A DNA stretch of 8,696 bases from Clostridia bacterium (GTDB taxonomy: Bacteria > Bacillota > Clostridia > Christensenellales > Borkfalkiaceae), in assembly GCA_017421905.1 (NCBI GenBank), contig JAFOHH010000116.1:1-8696 (forward strand). The letters are read 5' to 3'. Every line of letters begins with the position of its first letter. The first letter of the stretch is position 1. Below, in pieces: positions 1 through 6,284 of the stretch. The translations under genes were made by a program, and so were the position numbers. The notes beneath the pieces were generated by a model that ran no database searches, had not been told where the DNA came from, and was given only the letters and a program-made list of their open reading frames with translations.

Positions 1-7
1 ATTTTAC

Positions 8-38
8 CCCCCAAGCGTTTCGCTTGGGGGTTTCTTTT
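8..38 (+). terminator. Intrinsic terminator of an upstream gene
   Basis: A perfect 10-bp stem (CCCCCAAGCG at 8-17 with CGCTTGGGGG at 21-30) closes a TTT loop and is followed by the T-rich run TTTCTTTT at 31-38. This is the standard layout of a Rho-independent terminator reading rightward. It probably ends a transcription unit whose gene lies left of the window, isolating it from the operon that starts at the promoter near 138. Confidence 0.88.
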
Positions 39-96
39 GCCTGCCTCTCGTCTTTCTTTTGCCTGCCTCTCGTCTTTCCTTTGTCTACCTTCCATT
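31..96. repeat. 22-bp pyrimidine-rich tandem repeat, about 3 copies
   Basis: Positions 31-52 and 53-74 are identical 22-mers that begin TTTCTTTTGCC and end CTCTCGTC. A third, decayed copy follows at 75-96 (TTTCCTTTGTC...). The first copy begins with the T-tract of the terminator at 8-38, so the repeat seems to have grown out of the terminator tail. The + strand is almost pure pyrimidine from 31 to about 105. No open reading frame or promoter motif is seen inside it. Confidence 0.8.
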
Positions 97-137
97 TTTC
101 TTTTTCACAAAACCTCAAAGAAATTTTCCGCTTTCTA

Positions 138-166
138 TTGACAGAAAAAACGAGTAGTGATAAAAT
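138..166 (+). promoter_or_regulatory. SigA-type promoter of the sugar operon
   Basis: The -35 box TTGACA (138-143) is a perfect consensus. It is separated by 17 nt from TAAAAT (161-166), which is preceded by TGA (158-160), giving an extended -10. Transcription would start near 173 and leave a leader of about 70 nt before the ATG at 244. A second TATAAT at 172-177 has no well-spaced -35 box. This is the only convincing promoter before the nine-gene run. Confidence 0.85.
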
Positions 167-213
167 AAAAATATAATCCGTATTTTTGTCGGCTCAATTT
201 TTTTACACTGTAG

Positions 214-227
214 TGAAAGCGGTTTCT
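214..227 (+). promoter_or_regulatory. cre-like / LacI-family operator in the leader
   Basis: TGAAAGCGGTTTCT is a near-palindrome around a central CG (GAAA-NCGN-TTTC). It fits the CcpA cre pattern WTGNAANCGNWNNCW at all positions except the leading W, which is G here. It lies about 45 nt downstream of the predicted transcription start, where CcpA or another LacI-family repressor could act as a roadblock. A smaller CACT-GT-AGTG inverted repeat (206-215) overlaps its left end. Binding by CcpA versus a sugar-specific LacI regulator cannot be told from sequence. Confidence 0.6.
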
Positions 228-243
228 TTTTAAGGAGAAAGTT

Positions 244-1284
244 ATGTTAGCACTTGTTAAAACGCAAAAAGGGGAGGGCAATCTCACCCTGCAACAGCGT
301 CCTATTCCTACCTATGGGGAGGAAGACGTTTTAATCCGCGTAGCGTACAGCGGCATTTGCGGTACGGATATTCACATTTTGCACGATCAGTTTGCTTACT
401 ATCCTCCCGTTATTCTCGGCCACGAATTTTCGGGCGAGGTTGTAGCCGTGGGCGCAAAGGTTACCAGCTACAAAGCAGGCGACCAGGTTGTTGGCGAGCC
501 GCACAATTTGGCTTGCGGAAAGTGCTATCTCTGCCGCAACGGGCATATTCAAAACTGCAAGGATAAACGCTCCATCGGGTGGGGGATAGACGGCTGCTTT
601 ACCACCTATCTCGTCATGCCCGAAAAGCTTTTGCATAAAATTCCGCAGGGGCTTTCGCTAAAGGATGCCGCCATGGCAGAGCCCACCGCCATCGTTGCCC
701 ATCAGCTGTTAGAGCGCGCCCGCATCACCCCCGGGGATAACGTGGTTATTATGGGCGTAGGGCCTATTGCGCTTATCGCCGCGCAAATGGCGCGTGTGGC
801 AGGGGCAGGGAAAATTATTCTTTGCGGCTGCACGGGCGATATTCCTTACCGCCTGCAAGTGGCAAAACAGTTAAACTGCTACGACCTGTTTATCGACGTT
901 TTAACGGAAGACGCCGCCGCAATTATCGCGCGAGAAACGGAAATCGGCGCGGATATCGTGGTAGAGGCTTCGGGTGCGGCAAGTGCCATTCAAACGGCAA
1001 TAAAGGTGCTAAAAAAACGCGGCCTTCTCTGCGCAATCGGTATGACCGCAAAGGAAAAAATAGAAGTGCCTTGGAACGAGGCCATGATGAAGGTGTTAGA
1101 CGTGCAGTTTAATATGAGCTCCAGCTACAACGGCTGGGATATCGCCTTAAAGCTTTTGGCAAGCGGAAAGGTGCAGGTTTCGCCCATGATCGGCGTCCGC
1201 CCCTTAACCGAATGGCAACAGGCCTTTGCCGATTTAGAGGCAGGAAAGGCATTAAAGCTGCTGCTTACGCCCGAAAAAGATTAA
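244..1284 (+). CDS. Zinc-dependent alcohol/polyol dehydrogenase (MDR family)
   Basis: This 346-residue protein has the full medium-chain dehydrogenase layout and is expected to oxidise a sugar alcohol, sugar or other secondary alcohol with NAD(P) in the cytoplasm. The GroES-like domain carries the catalytic zinc ligands C39 (GICGTD), H60-E61 (LGHE) and E146 (AEPTA). The structural zinc site is C91, C94, C97 and C105. The Rossmann nucleotide loop reads GVGPIA at 171-176, with Ala in place of the usual last Gly. Length and the region around residues 300-310 (FNMSSSYNGW) resemble sorbitol, butanediol and threonine dehydrogenases, but the substrate cannot be assigned. The start is supported by AAGGAG at 232-237. 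It is the first gene after the operon promoter. A second, divergent MDR lies at 4042, so the two may act on different carbons or different intermediates. Confidence 0.9.
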   Translation: MLALVKTQKGEGNLTLQQRPIPTYGEEDVLIRVAYSGICGTDIHILHDQFAYYPPVILGHEFSGEVVAVGAKVTSYKAGDQVVGEPHNLACGKCYLCRNGHIQNCKDKRSIGWGIDGCFTTYLVMPEKLLHKIPQGLSLKDAAMAEPTAIVAHQLLERARITPGDNVVIMGVGPIALIAAQMARVAGAGKIILCGCTGDIPYRLQVAKQLNCYDLFIDVLTEDAAAIIARETEIGADIVVEASGAASAIQTAIKVLKKRGLLCAIGMTAKEKIEVPWNEAMMKVLDVQFNMSSSYNGWDIALKLLASGKVQVSPMIGVRPLTEWQQAFADLEAGKALKLLLTPEKD

Positions 1285-1289
1285 ACGCT

Positions 1290-1336
1290 TTTTCTCCGCA
1301 AGGGAAAACGTTACCATACTTCCCCGCAAGGGGGAA
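1290..1336 (+). repeat. Two similar small hairpins in the first spacer
   Basis: The 97-nt gap between the first two genes holds two related stem-loops sharing the core CCGCAAGGG. One is TTTTC-T-CC / GG-GAAAA (1290-1308, one bulged base). The other is TTCCCC / GGGGAA with a GCAAG loop (1320-1336). Neither has a T-tract, so they are not classic terminators. They could stabilise processed mRNA ends or be a degenerate local duplication. Confidence 0.5.
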
Positions 1337-1381
1337 AACACCCAAAACAACCCAACGCCCCAGCGGCAAAAGGAGAATGAT

Positions 1382-2155
1382 ATGAATTTAGGCTTAAACG
1401 GAAAAACGGTAGTAATAACGGGCGGCGCAGGTGGACTGGGTTCTGCCATGGCGCTTGCTTTTGCAAAGGAAGGCGCAAAGGTTGCCGTTTGCGATTTACG
1501 CGGCGCAGAACAAGGCGCAGAAGCATTAAAAGAGCAAGGCTTTTCGGCACGCGGCTACGCGTTTGATATTACCGATATAACCGCCGTAAAAGGGGCAATG
1601 GCTCAAATTGCCTCCGATTTCGGCACGATCGACGTTCTCGTAAACAACGCCGGCATCAACGTCGGTCCAGACGAGCGCAAGCACGTAGACGAGTTTAGCG
1701 ACGTGTGGTGGGAACGCATTTTAAAGGTAGATTTAGACGGCACGTATCATTGCACCAAATGCGCTTTGCCTTATATGAAGGAAGGCTCTTCGGTAGTCAA
1801 TATCAGCTCCATCGTGGGTATGATTCCTCTCCGCAATCAATGTGCGTTTGCGGCGGCAAAGGCGGCGGTTATCAACTTTACCAAAGCGGTTGCTATGGAG
1901 GTCGCTCCCCAAGGCGTGCGCGCTAACGTCATTTGCCCGGGCACCATCGGCATTGCCATCACCAAGGCTCTTTGGCAGGGTAACGGCGCAATGGAGGGGC
2001 TTCTTTCCCATATCCCCATGGCGCGCCAAGGCTCTCCCGAAGAAATTGCCAACGCCACGGTATTTCTCGCATCCGACGCAGCCTCTTATATCACGGGCGC
2101 GGTTTTGCCCGTAGACGGCGGCTGGACGTGCGGCGGCTTTGCAAGAAATTTCTAA
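1382..2155 (+). CDS. Short-chain dehydrogenase/reductase with atypical active site
   Basis: This 257-residue protein is a classical-type SDR by length and motifs. It has the nucleotide loop TGGAGGLG at 13-20, an acidic residue D38 after the second strand (favouring NAD over NADP), NNAG at 88-91, ISS at 141-143, CPG at 185-187 and the usual C-terminal ITGAVLPVDGG at 237-247. The family's catalytic YxxxK is FxxxK here: F156 (TTT at 1847-1849) sits where Tyr should be, while K160 and S142/S143 are kept. The Tyr hydroxyl is the acid/base in known SDRs, so activity may be lowered, changed or lost. Everything else looks intact. The start is set by AAAGGAG at 1369-1375. Its position between an MDR dehydrogenase and a mutarotase block suggests oxidation or reduction of a sugar, polyol or lactone. 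Paired MDR and SDR enzymes can together invert a hydroxyl. Confidence 0.9.
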   Translation: MNLGLNGKTVVITGGAGGLGSAMALAFAKEGAKVAVCDLRGAEQGAEALKEQGFSARGYAFDITDITAVKGAMAQIASDFGTIDVLVNNAGINVGPDERKHVDEFSDVWWERILKVDLDGTYHCTKCALPYMKEGSSVVNISSIVGMIPLRNQCAFAAAKAAVINFTKAVAMEVAPQGVRANVICPGTIGIAITKALWQGNGAMEGLLSHIPMARQGSPEEIANATVFLASDAASYITGAVLPVDGGWTCGGFARNF

Positions 2156-2180
2156 TTTCTTTTTCAGAGCCTTCTAATTT

Positions 2181-2210
2181 GCTTGCAAAACCCTTTTATT
2201 GTTTGCAAGC
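2181..2210 (+). repeat. 9-bp inverted repeat after the SDR gene
   Basis: GCTTGCAAA (2181-2189) and TTTGCAAGC (2202-2210) are perfect complements around a 12-nt spacer. The sequence after it is pyrimidine-rich (CCCCTCTTTCC, then ATTTTTATTTT) but not a clean T-tract. It may be a weak or partial terminator, or a protein-binding dyad. It is the first of three dyads in the 186-nt gap before the gene at 2342. Confidence 0.5.
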
Positions 2211-2244
2211 CCCTCTTTCCATTTTTATTTTAAGAAGTTTTCAG

Positions 2245-2318
2245 CCGCAAATCTTGCGGAACAGAACCTTTCACCCCAATTATTCACAGGAAAAGTTTCG
2301 TCCCTACCAAAGGGTAGG
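2245..2318 (+). promoter_or_regulatory. Two hairpins in the leader of the UlaG-like gene
   Basis: CCGCAA / TTGCGG (2245-2259, loop ATC) and CCTACC / GGTAGG (2303-2318, loop AAAG) are perfect 6-bp stems. The second ends 11 nt before the AAGGAG ribosome binding site at 2330-2335. No T-tract follows either stem and no good promoter is visible in 2156-2341, so the genes on both sides are probably cotranscribed. The stems could adjust mRNA stability or translation, but they match no riboswitch that I recognise. Confidence 0.4.
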
Positions 2319-2341
2319 CGGCGGCTTTTAAGGAGAACGTT

Positions 2342-3103
2342 ATGCAAAATTTTGCAACCAAAGTGCTTTCCCGCAAGGTAGAAAAAGGCAATTTATCCCT
2401 CTTTTTCCTAGGGCAAGCAGGTTTTATTTTAAAAACGCCTTGCGGCGAAACCATTGCCGTAGACCCCTATCTTTCCGATTGTTGCGAGCGGTATTTCGGC
2501 TTTAAGCGTTTAATGCCGCACATTCTCGGCGCAAACGAGCTCACCTTCGATGCCGTAGTTGCCTCCCACGCGCATTACGATCACTTCGATTCCGATAGCA
2601 TTCCCACCCTGCTTGCAAGCGAAAAAACGCGCTTTATCGGCGCAAGGGATACGGAGGAAGAGTGCAAGCGTTTGGGCATTCAAAAAAATCTTACCTTCCT
2701 TTCGGTGGGGGAACAGGTGCAAATCGGCAGCGTAAGCCTCACGGCAATCCGTTGCGATCACGGTGCGGAAACGCCCCACGCGCTCGGGCTTTTGTTTGAG
2801 GCGGAAGGCAAAAAAATCTATATGATGGGCGATACCGCTTACCGTCCCGAATGGTATTCCGATCCGCAAATTCAGGGCGTAGACCTGCTTATTTTGCCCA
2901 TTAACGGCGCATTTGGCAACTTAAACGAAGAGCAGGCCGCACAAACGGTCGCCGCGCTTTCTCCCAAGCTTGCCGTGCCCTGCCATTACTGGAATTTTGC
3001 CCAGCATTTCGGCAGTCCCTCCGCGTTTATGGAGGCAATGCAAGCTTATGCGCCTAGCACGCCTTATCTTCTCATGCGCCAGGGCGAAGAATATACGCTG
3101 TAA
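2342..3103 (+). CDS. UlaG-like metallo-beta-lactamase-fold hydrolase
   Basis: This 253-residue cytoplasmic protein has the metal-binding signatures of the MBL fold: HAHYDH at 76-81 (H76, H78, D80, H81), H140 in CDHG, D164 in GDT and H215 in PCHYW. D41 lies in the early strand motif AVDPYLSD. The architecture resembles the UlaG group, whose namesake hydrolyses L-ascorbate 6-phosphate lactone, although many relatives are uncharacterised. No other ascorbate (ula) genes are present, so a lactonase or phosphodiester-type hydrolase acting on an intermediate of this operon is more likely than true UlaG. The start follows AAGGAG at 2330-2335. The next gene, a mutarotase, begins 12 nt after its stop, which ties both to handling of ring forms of a sugar. 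Substrate is inferred from context only. Confidence 0.82.
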   Translation: MQNFATKVLSRKVEKGNLSLFFLGQAGFILKTPCGETIAVDPYLSDCCERYFGFKRLMPHILGANELTFDAVVASHAHYDHFDSDSIPTLLASEKTRFIGARDTEEECKRLGIQKNLTFLSVGEQVQIGSVSLTAIRCDHGAETPHALGLLFEAEGKKIYMMGDTAYRPEWYSDPQIQGVDLLILPINGAFGNLNEEQAAQTVAALSPKLAVPCHYWNFAQHFGSPSAFMEAMQAYAPSTPYLLMRQGEEYTL

Positions 3104-3115
3104 TGGGAGAAGGGT

Positions 3116-4045
3116 ATGCTTACAGAGCTTTCCACTTATAAAAATCGACCTGCCGTCGTTATAACCACGTCGACGCTACGCGCGGTATTCCTGCCGGAGG
3201 ACGGCGCAAAAATGGCGTCGCTTATCTCCCTTGCCGCGCAAAAGGAACTCCTTTTGGTAAAGGAGGGCAAAACCTACCGCACCCTTTCTTACGACGGTAG
3301 TTACGTGCAGGCGGAATGCAGCGCGTTCGACGATATGTGTCCGACCATAGACCCGTATACGCCCCAAAGCGGCGCGTACCAAGGCGTAACCTATCCCGAC
3401 CACGGAGAGGCCTGCCGCCTTTCTTACACCGTTACCTATACCGATAGCTCCGTTACTTTTACGGCGCAATCCCGCCTGTTTGCCCTTACCTATTCTAAAA
3501 CGGTACGGGAAGGGGAAAGCGGAAATTTAATCGTTCAATACCAAATTAAAAACGCCGGTAGCGAGCCTTTCGAATTCCTTTGGGCAGGGCATATTATGCT
3601 GCAAGGGGAGGACGGTATGCAAATAAAAACGCCCTATCCCGATACCGCAAAAACCCAAATGGTATTTGCCACGGCAGGCTACGATAGAGATGCCCTTTCT
3701 CGCACCGCCTTAACGGGCTTTTTGCCCGAAAAGGGAGCGGCTTATAAATTTTATTACACGCAAAAAATACCGCAGGGCTGGTTTTCCGCCGCATATAAAA
3801 ACGGCGACGAGCTTTTCTTTTCCTACGATAACCAAAAAATTCCCTATCTTGGCGTTTGGTTTAACAATGGGGAATTCCAAAACGTTTACAACGTTGCGCC
3901 CGAACTATGCACCCTGCCCTTCGATGCTCCCCATAAAGCGGCGGAGCGGGGTTACACGGCGCAAAGCGAACCAACTGCGGTTATTCCCGCAAACGAAACG
4001 TATCAGTTTGAAATAGAAATTTCTTATAGGAGGAAAATGATATGA
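3116..4045 (+). CDS. Aldose 1-epimerase (mutarotase)-like protein
   Basis: This 309-residue beta-rich protein resembles the galactose mutarotase superfamily, which interconverts the alpha and beta anomers of sugars. Supporting stretches are AFDDMCPTID (70-79), YPDHGEA (93-99, H96), FLWAGH (154-159, H159), YLGVWFN (244-250) and, near the C-terminus, NVAPEL (259-264). In this last stretch E263 is the likely equivalent of the catalytic Glu of mutarotases. Sequence agreement is moderate, so sugar specificity is unknown. By analogy with Salmonella DeoM, a deoxyribose mutarotase encoded with a deoxyribokinase, it could serve the kinase and DeoC downstream. A GGGAGAAGGG ribosome binding site lies just before the ATG. 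Its last codons contain the AGGAGG (4028-4033) of the next gene, and the stop overlaps that gene's start as ATGA, implying translational coupling. Confidence 0.75.
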   Translation: MLTELSTYKNRPAVVITTSTLRAVFLPEDGAKMASLISLAAQKELLLVKEGKTYRTLSYDGSYVQAECSAFDDMCPTIDPYTPQSGAYQGVTYPDHGEACRLSYTVTYTDSSVTFTAQSRLFALTYSKTVREGESGNLIVQYQIKNAGSEPFEFLWAGHIMLQGEDGMQIKTPYPDTAKTQMVFATAGYDRDALSRTALTGFLPEKGAAYKFYYTQKIPQGWFSAAYKNGDELFFSYDNQKIPYLGVWFNNGEFQNVYNVAPELCTLPFDAPHKAAERGYTAQSEPTAVIPANETYQFEIEISYRRKMI

Positions 4046-5103
4046 AACAAACGATGAAGGCAATTACGGTGTACGGCCCTTACGATGCGCGTATGGAAAT
4101 CGTACCCAAGCCCGAGGCTACGGGCGATATGATCGTTGCAAAGGTGTGCCGCACGGGCGTGTGTGCTACCGATACTTCCATTTACACGGGCGATAGCAGC
4201 TTTATCCGTTCGGGAGAAATTAAATATCCCTGCCGTTTCGGACACGAATGGGCAGGAATTGTAGAGGCGGTCGGTCCGGAAGTAAAAAACTTTAAGCCGG
4301 GCGATAGAATTTATACCGATAACTTCGTAACCTGCGGCAAGTGCGAGGCCTGCCAAACGGGCGATTATATGAGCTGCCCCTCCATTTGGTCGGTAGGAAC
4401 GGTAAACTGTTGGGACGGCTGCTATGCCGAATATATGCAGATGCCCGAACGTCATTGTTTCCACCTTCCCGAGGAGCTTTCTATGGACGAAGGCGCTTTA
4501 ATCGAACCCGCCAGCATCGCTTACGATGCTTTCCGCGGCGTAACGCTTACCGAAAAGGATACCGTCGTCGTATACGGCACTGGCGCAATCGGTATGATTT
4601 CCGCATGGCTCGCCAAATACTACGGCGCAGGCCGCGTTATTTTGGTGGGAAGAACGGAAGAAAAATTGCAAATTGCCCTGCAAATCGGCGCGGATTTCGT
4701 TATCAATAGCCGTAAAGAAGACGCTATTGCCGCCGTTAAAAAGCTTTCCCTTGGCGGAAAGGGCGCAAATATGGTCATCGAAACGTCGGGTTCGCCCCAA
4801 GCCTTAAAGGACGGTATGGCGTGTGCCGCTCGCTACGCTCGCATCTCCGTCGTAAGCTTTTACGAGCGCAATATCGACGACATCGCAATCGATCCCCTCG
4901 TTCTCGGTTGCTTTGCCATGGTCGGCGCGGCAGGCAGATACGGCAACGCTCCCGAGGTGTGCGAAATCATGCGCAAAAACCCCGTTAAGCTCACGCCCGT
5001 CGTTTCTCATCACGTTCCCTTTGAAAAGACTTTGGAAATGTTTGAAAACGACGCCGAATATCGCAAAACCCGCATTAAAGCGATTATCACTTTTGACGAA
5101 TAA
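4042..5103 (+). CDS. Second zinc-dependent MDR dehydrogenase
   Basis: This 353-residue protein is a complete zinc MDR. The catalytic zinc ligands are C41 (GVCATD), H68-E69 (FGHE) and E155 (LIEPAS). The structural zinc cysteines are C98, C101, C104 and C112. The cofactor loop is GTGAIG at 179-184, and the Arg in VGR (202-204) after the second strand leaves NADP use possible. It differs clearly from the MDR at 244 in the catalytic region, cofactor loop and C-terminus, so it is not a recent duplicate. It is probably a polyol or sugar dehydrogenase. An alternative role is reduction of the acetaldehyde that DeoC releases. AGGAGG at 4028-4033 lies 8 nt before the ATG. Met5 could also start, but the first ATG has the better spacing and overlaps the previous stop. 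Confidence 0.9.
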   Translation: MKQTMKAITVYGPYDARMEIVPKPEATGDMIVAKVCRTGVCATDTSIYTGDSSFIRSGEIKYPCRFGHEWAGIVEAVGPEVKNFKPGDRIYTDNFVTCGKCEACQTGDYMSCPSIWSVGTVNCWDGCYAEYMQMPERHCFHLPEELSMDEGALIEPASIAYDAFRGVTLTEKDTVVVYGTGAIGMISAWLAKYYGAGRVILVGRTEEKLQIALQIGADFVINSRKEDAIAAVKKLSLGGKGANMVIETSGSPQALKDGMACAARYARISVVSFYERNIDDIAIDPLVLGCFAMVGAAGRYGNAPEVCEIMRKNPVKLTPVVSHHVPFEKTLEMFENDAEYRKTRIKAIITFDE

Positions 5104-5114
5104 GGAGAACGATT

Positions 5115-5540
5115 ATGCAAGAAAAACGCTTACCCCCTTTGCTTGTAGACGTAGAAAAAGTAAAGCCCTTAATCTTTGGTAAAGAATACGAATCACGTAT
5201 GATTTTAGACCACGTAATTACCGGACGGGACGGGGTTATTCAAATAAACCACGGCACGGTAAAGGCCGGCTGTGCACTTGGCGGCGCAGCGCACGAAGAA
5301 GATGAAATTTATTATATTCTTTCGGGCAACGCTAAACTGAAATTAGACGACGAAATTGTAGAAGTAAAGGGCGGCCAAGTCGTATTTATCCCCGCAGGCT
5401 GCTTCCATGCACTCGATAATCGCCAGTCTAGCGAGGACCTGTGCATTCTTACCTTTTGGAAGGATTACCGCTTTAACGACGCCTACGAAGAACGCATTAA
5501 GCAATGGGGTAAATCCTTTAAAACGATTGACGAAGATTAA
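5115..5540 (+). CDS. Small single-domain cupin protein
   Basis: This 141-residue protein has one cupin barrel. Motif 1 appears as AAHEEDEIYYILSG at 58-71. Motif 2 matches the family pattern exactly: G87, P93, G95, H98 and N102 (FIPAGCFHALDN at 91-102). Likely metal ligands are H60, E64 and H98. The first His of the usual HxH is A58, leaving three instead of four standard ligands. Such cupins include sugar isomerases, epimerases, dioxygenases and ligand sensors, so the function is open. A sugar isomerase or ring-opening role would suit the operon. It starts 11 nt after the dehydrogenase stop with AAGGAG at 5103-5108, and the next gene follows after 16 nt. The C-terminal 25 residues are charged and lie outside the barrel core. 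Confidence 0.82.
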   Translation: MQEKRLPPLLVDVEKVKPLIFGKEYESRMILDHVITGRDGVIQINHGTVKAGCALGGAAHEEDEIYYILSGNAKLKLDDEIVEVKGGQVVFIPAGCFHALDNRQSSEDLCILTFWKDYRFNDAYEERIKQWGKSFKTIDED

Positions 5541-5556
5541 TTTTAGGAGAACGATT

Positions 5557-6213
5557 ATGAAAACCTTAAACAAATATATCGACCACACCAACTTAAAACC
5601 CGATTCTAAGCAAGAAGTTATCCGCAAGCTTTGTTCTGACGCACGCGAGTGGGATTTTGCCTCCGTTTGCGTAAACCCCTGCAATATTCCTTTGGCAAAG
5701 CAATTGCTTGAAGGGACCACCGTAAAGGTTTGCACGGTAATCGGCTTCCCCTTGGGTCAAAATACCACCAAGGTAAAGGTTGCCGAAACGGAAGATGCCT
5801 ACGCAATGGGCTGCGACGAATTTGATATGGTTATCAACGTTGGCAGACTGAAAGACGGCGAAGAAGACTACGTTCGCAACGAAATTGCCGCTGTCGTTGC
5901 CGCAGCAAAGGGCAAAACGGTAAAGGTTATCATTGAAACGGGCCTTTTAACGGACCAAGAAAAAGCCACCGCAACCCGCCTTTCCTGCGAGGCAGGCGCA
6001 CACTTTGTTAAAACCTGCACGGGCGTATCGCAAGGCGTTGCAACCGTAGCAGATATCAAGCTTATGAAAGCCAACCTCACGGGCGCGGTAGAGCTGAAAG
6101 CCTCCTCCGGCATCCGCACTTACGAAGACGCGCAAGCCTTAATTAATGCAGGGGCAAACCGCCTTGGTACTTCCGCAGGCATTGCAATTATCACGGGCGC
6201 ACCCAAAAACTAA
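5557..6213 (+). CDS. deoC: Deoxyribose-phosphate aldolase
   Basis: This 218-residue class I aldolase cleaves 2-deoxy-D-ribose 5-phosphate to glyceraldehyde 3-phosphate and acetaldehyde through a Schiff base. The Schiff-base lysine is K152 (VKTCTG), the second active-site lysine is K181 (KASSGIR) and the conserved Asp is D90 (DMVINVG). The N-terminal YIDHTNLKPD and the phosphate-binding GTSAG at 204-208 are family hallmarks, and length is typical. Minor departures are C154 for the usual Ser, V157 for the usual Phe and S184 for a usual Gly near the phosphate site. These leave room for an altered substrate. The frame is open upstream to 5407, but that part overlaps the cupin gene. The ATG at 5557 has TAGGAG at 5544-5549 and begins at the family's N-terminus. 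The kinase for its substrate is probably the next gene. Confidence 0.93.
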   Translation: MKTLNKYIDHTNLKPDSKQEVIRKLCSDAREWDFASVCVNPCNIPLAKQLLEGTTVKVCTVIGFPLGQNTTKVKVAETEDAYAMGCDEFDMVINVGRLKDGEEDYVRNEIAAVVAAAKGKTVKVIIETGLLTDQEKATATRLSCEAGAHFVKTCTGVSQGVATVADIKLMKANLTGAVELKASSGIRTYEDAQALINAGANRLGTSAGIAIITGAPKN

Positions 6214-6284
6214 AATTTTCGCCGATGGGGAAGGGGAAACGCTCCTTTCCCTTTGGCATAACACTTATAAAAGGGAGAAAAACC
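6214..6284 (+). promoter_or_regulatory. Spacer hairpin between deoC and the kinase
   Basis: The 71-nt gap contains GGGAAGG pairing with CCTTTCCC (about 6229-6252, one bulged base). No T-tract follows and no promoter is apparent. It may only tune the relative amounts of the aldolase and kinase messages. Confidence 0.3.

Noticed and set aside
1290..1336. Terminator between the first two genes
   Set aside because: Both hairpins are short and are followed by A-rich rather than T-rich sequence, so efficient intrinsic termination is unlikely.
2203..2230. Internal promoter before the UlaG-like gene (TTGCAA with a TTATTT -10)
   Set aside because: Both boxes are poor matches, and the -35 candidate is part of the inverted repeat at 2181-2210.
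2510..2869. Antisense open frame of 119 codons inside the UlaG-like gene
   Set aside because: It is a shadow of the + strand gene, which has all metal-binding motifs. No start signals are seen on the minus strand.
4024..4464. Antisense open frame of 146 codons on the minus strand
   Set aside because: It lies opposite the well-supported dehydrogenase gene, shows no recognisable domain, and has no ribosome binding site or promoter.
5407..5556. Longer N-terminus for DeoC beginning at 5407
   Set aside because: The extra 50 codons overlap the cupin coding region in another frame. The ATG at 5557 has a good ribosome binding site and matches the family's N-terminus.
5343..5735. Antisense open frame of 130 codons spanning the cupin/deoC junction
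   Set aside because: It crosses two supported + strand genes and their ribosome binding site, and its translation resembles no family.
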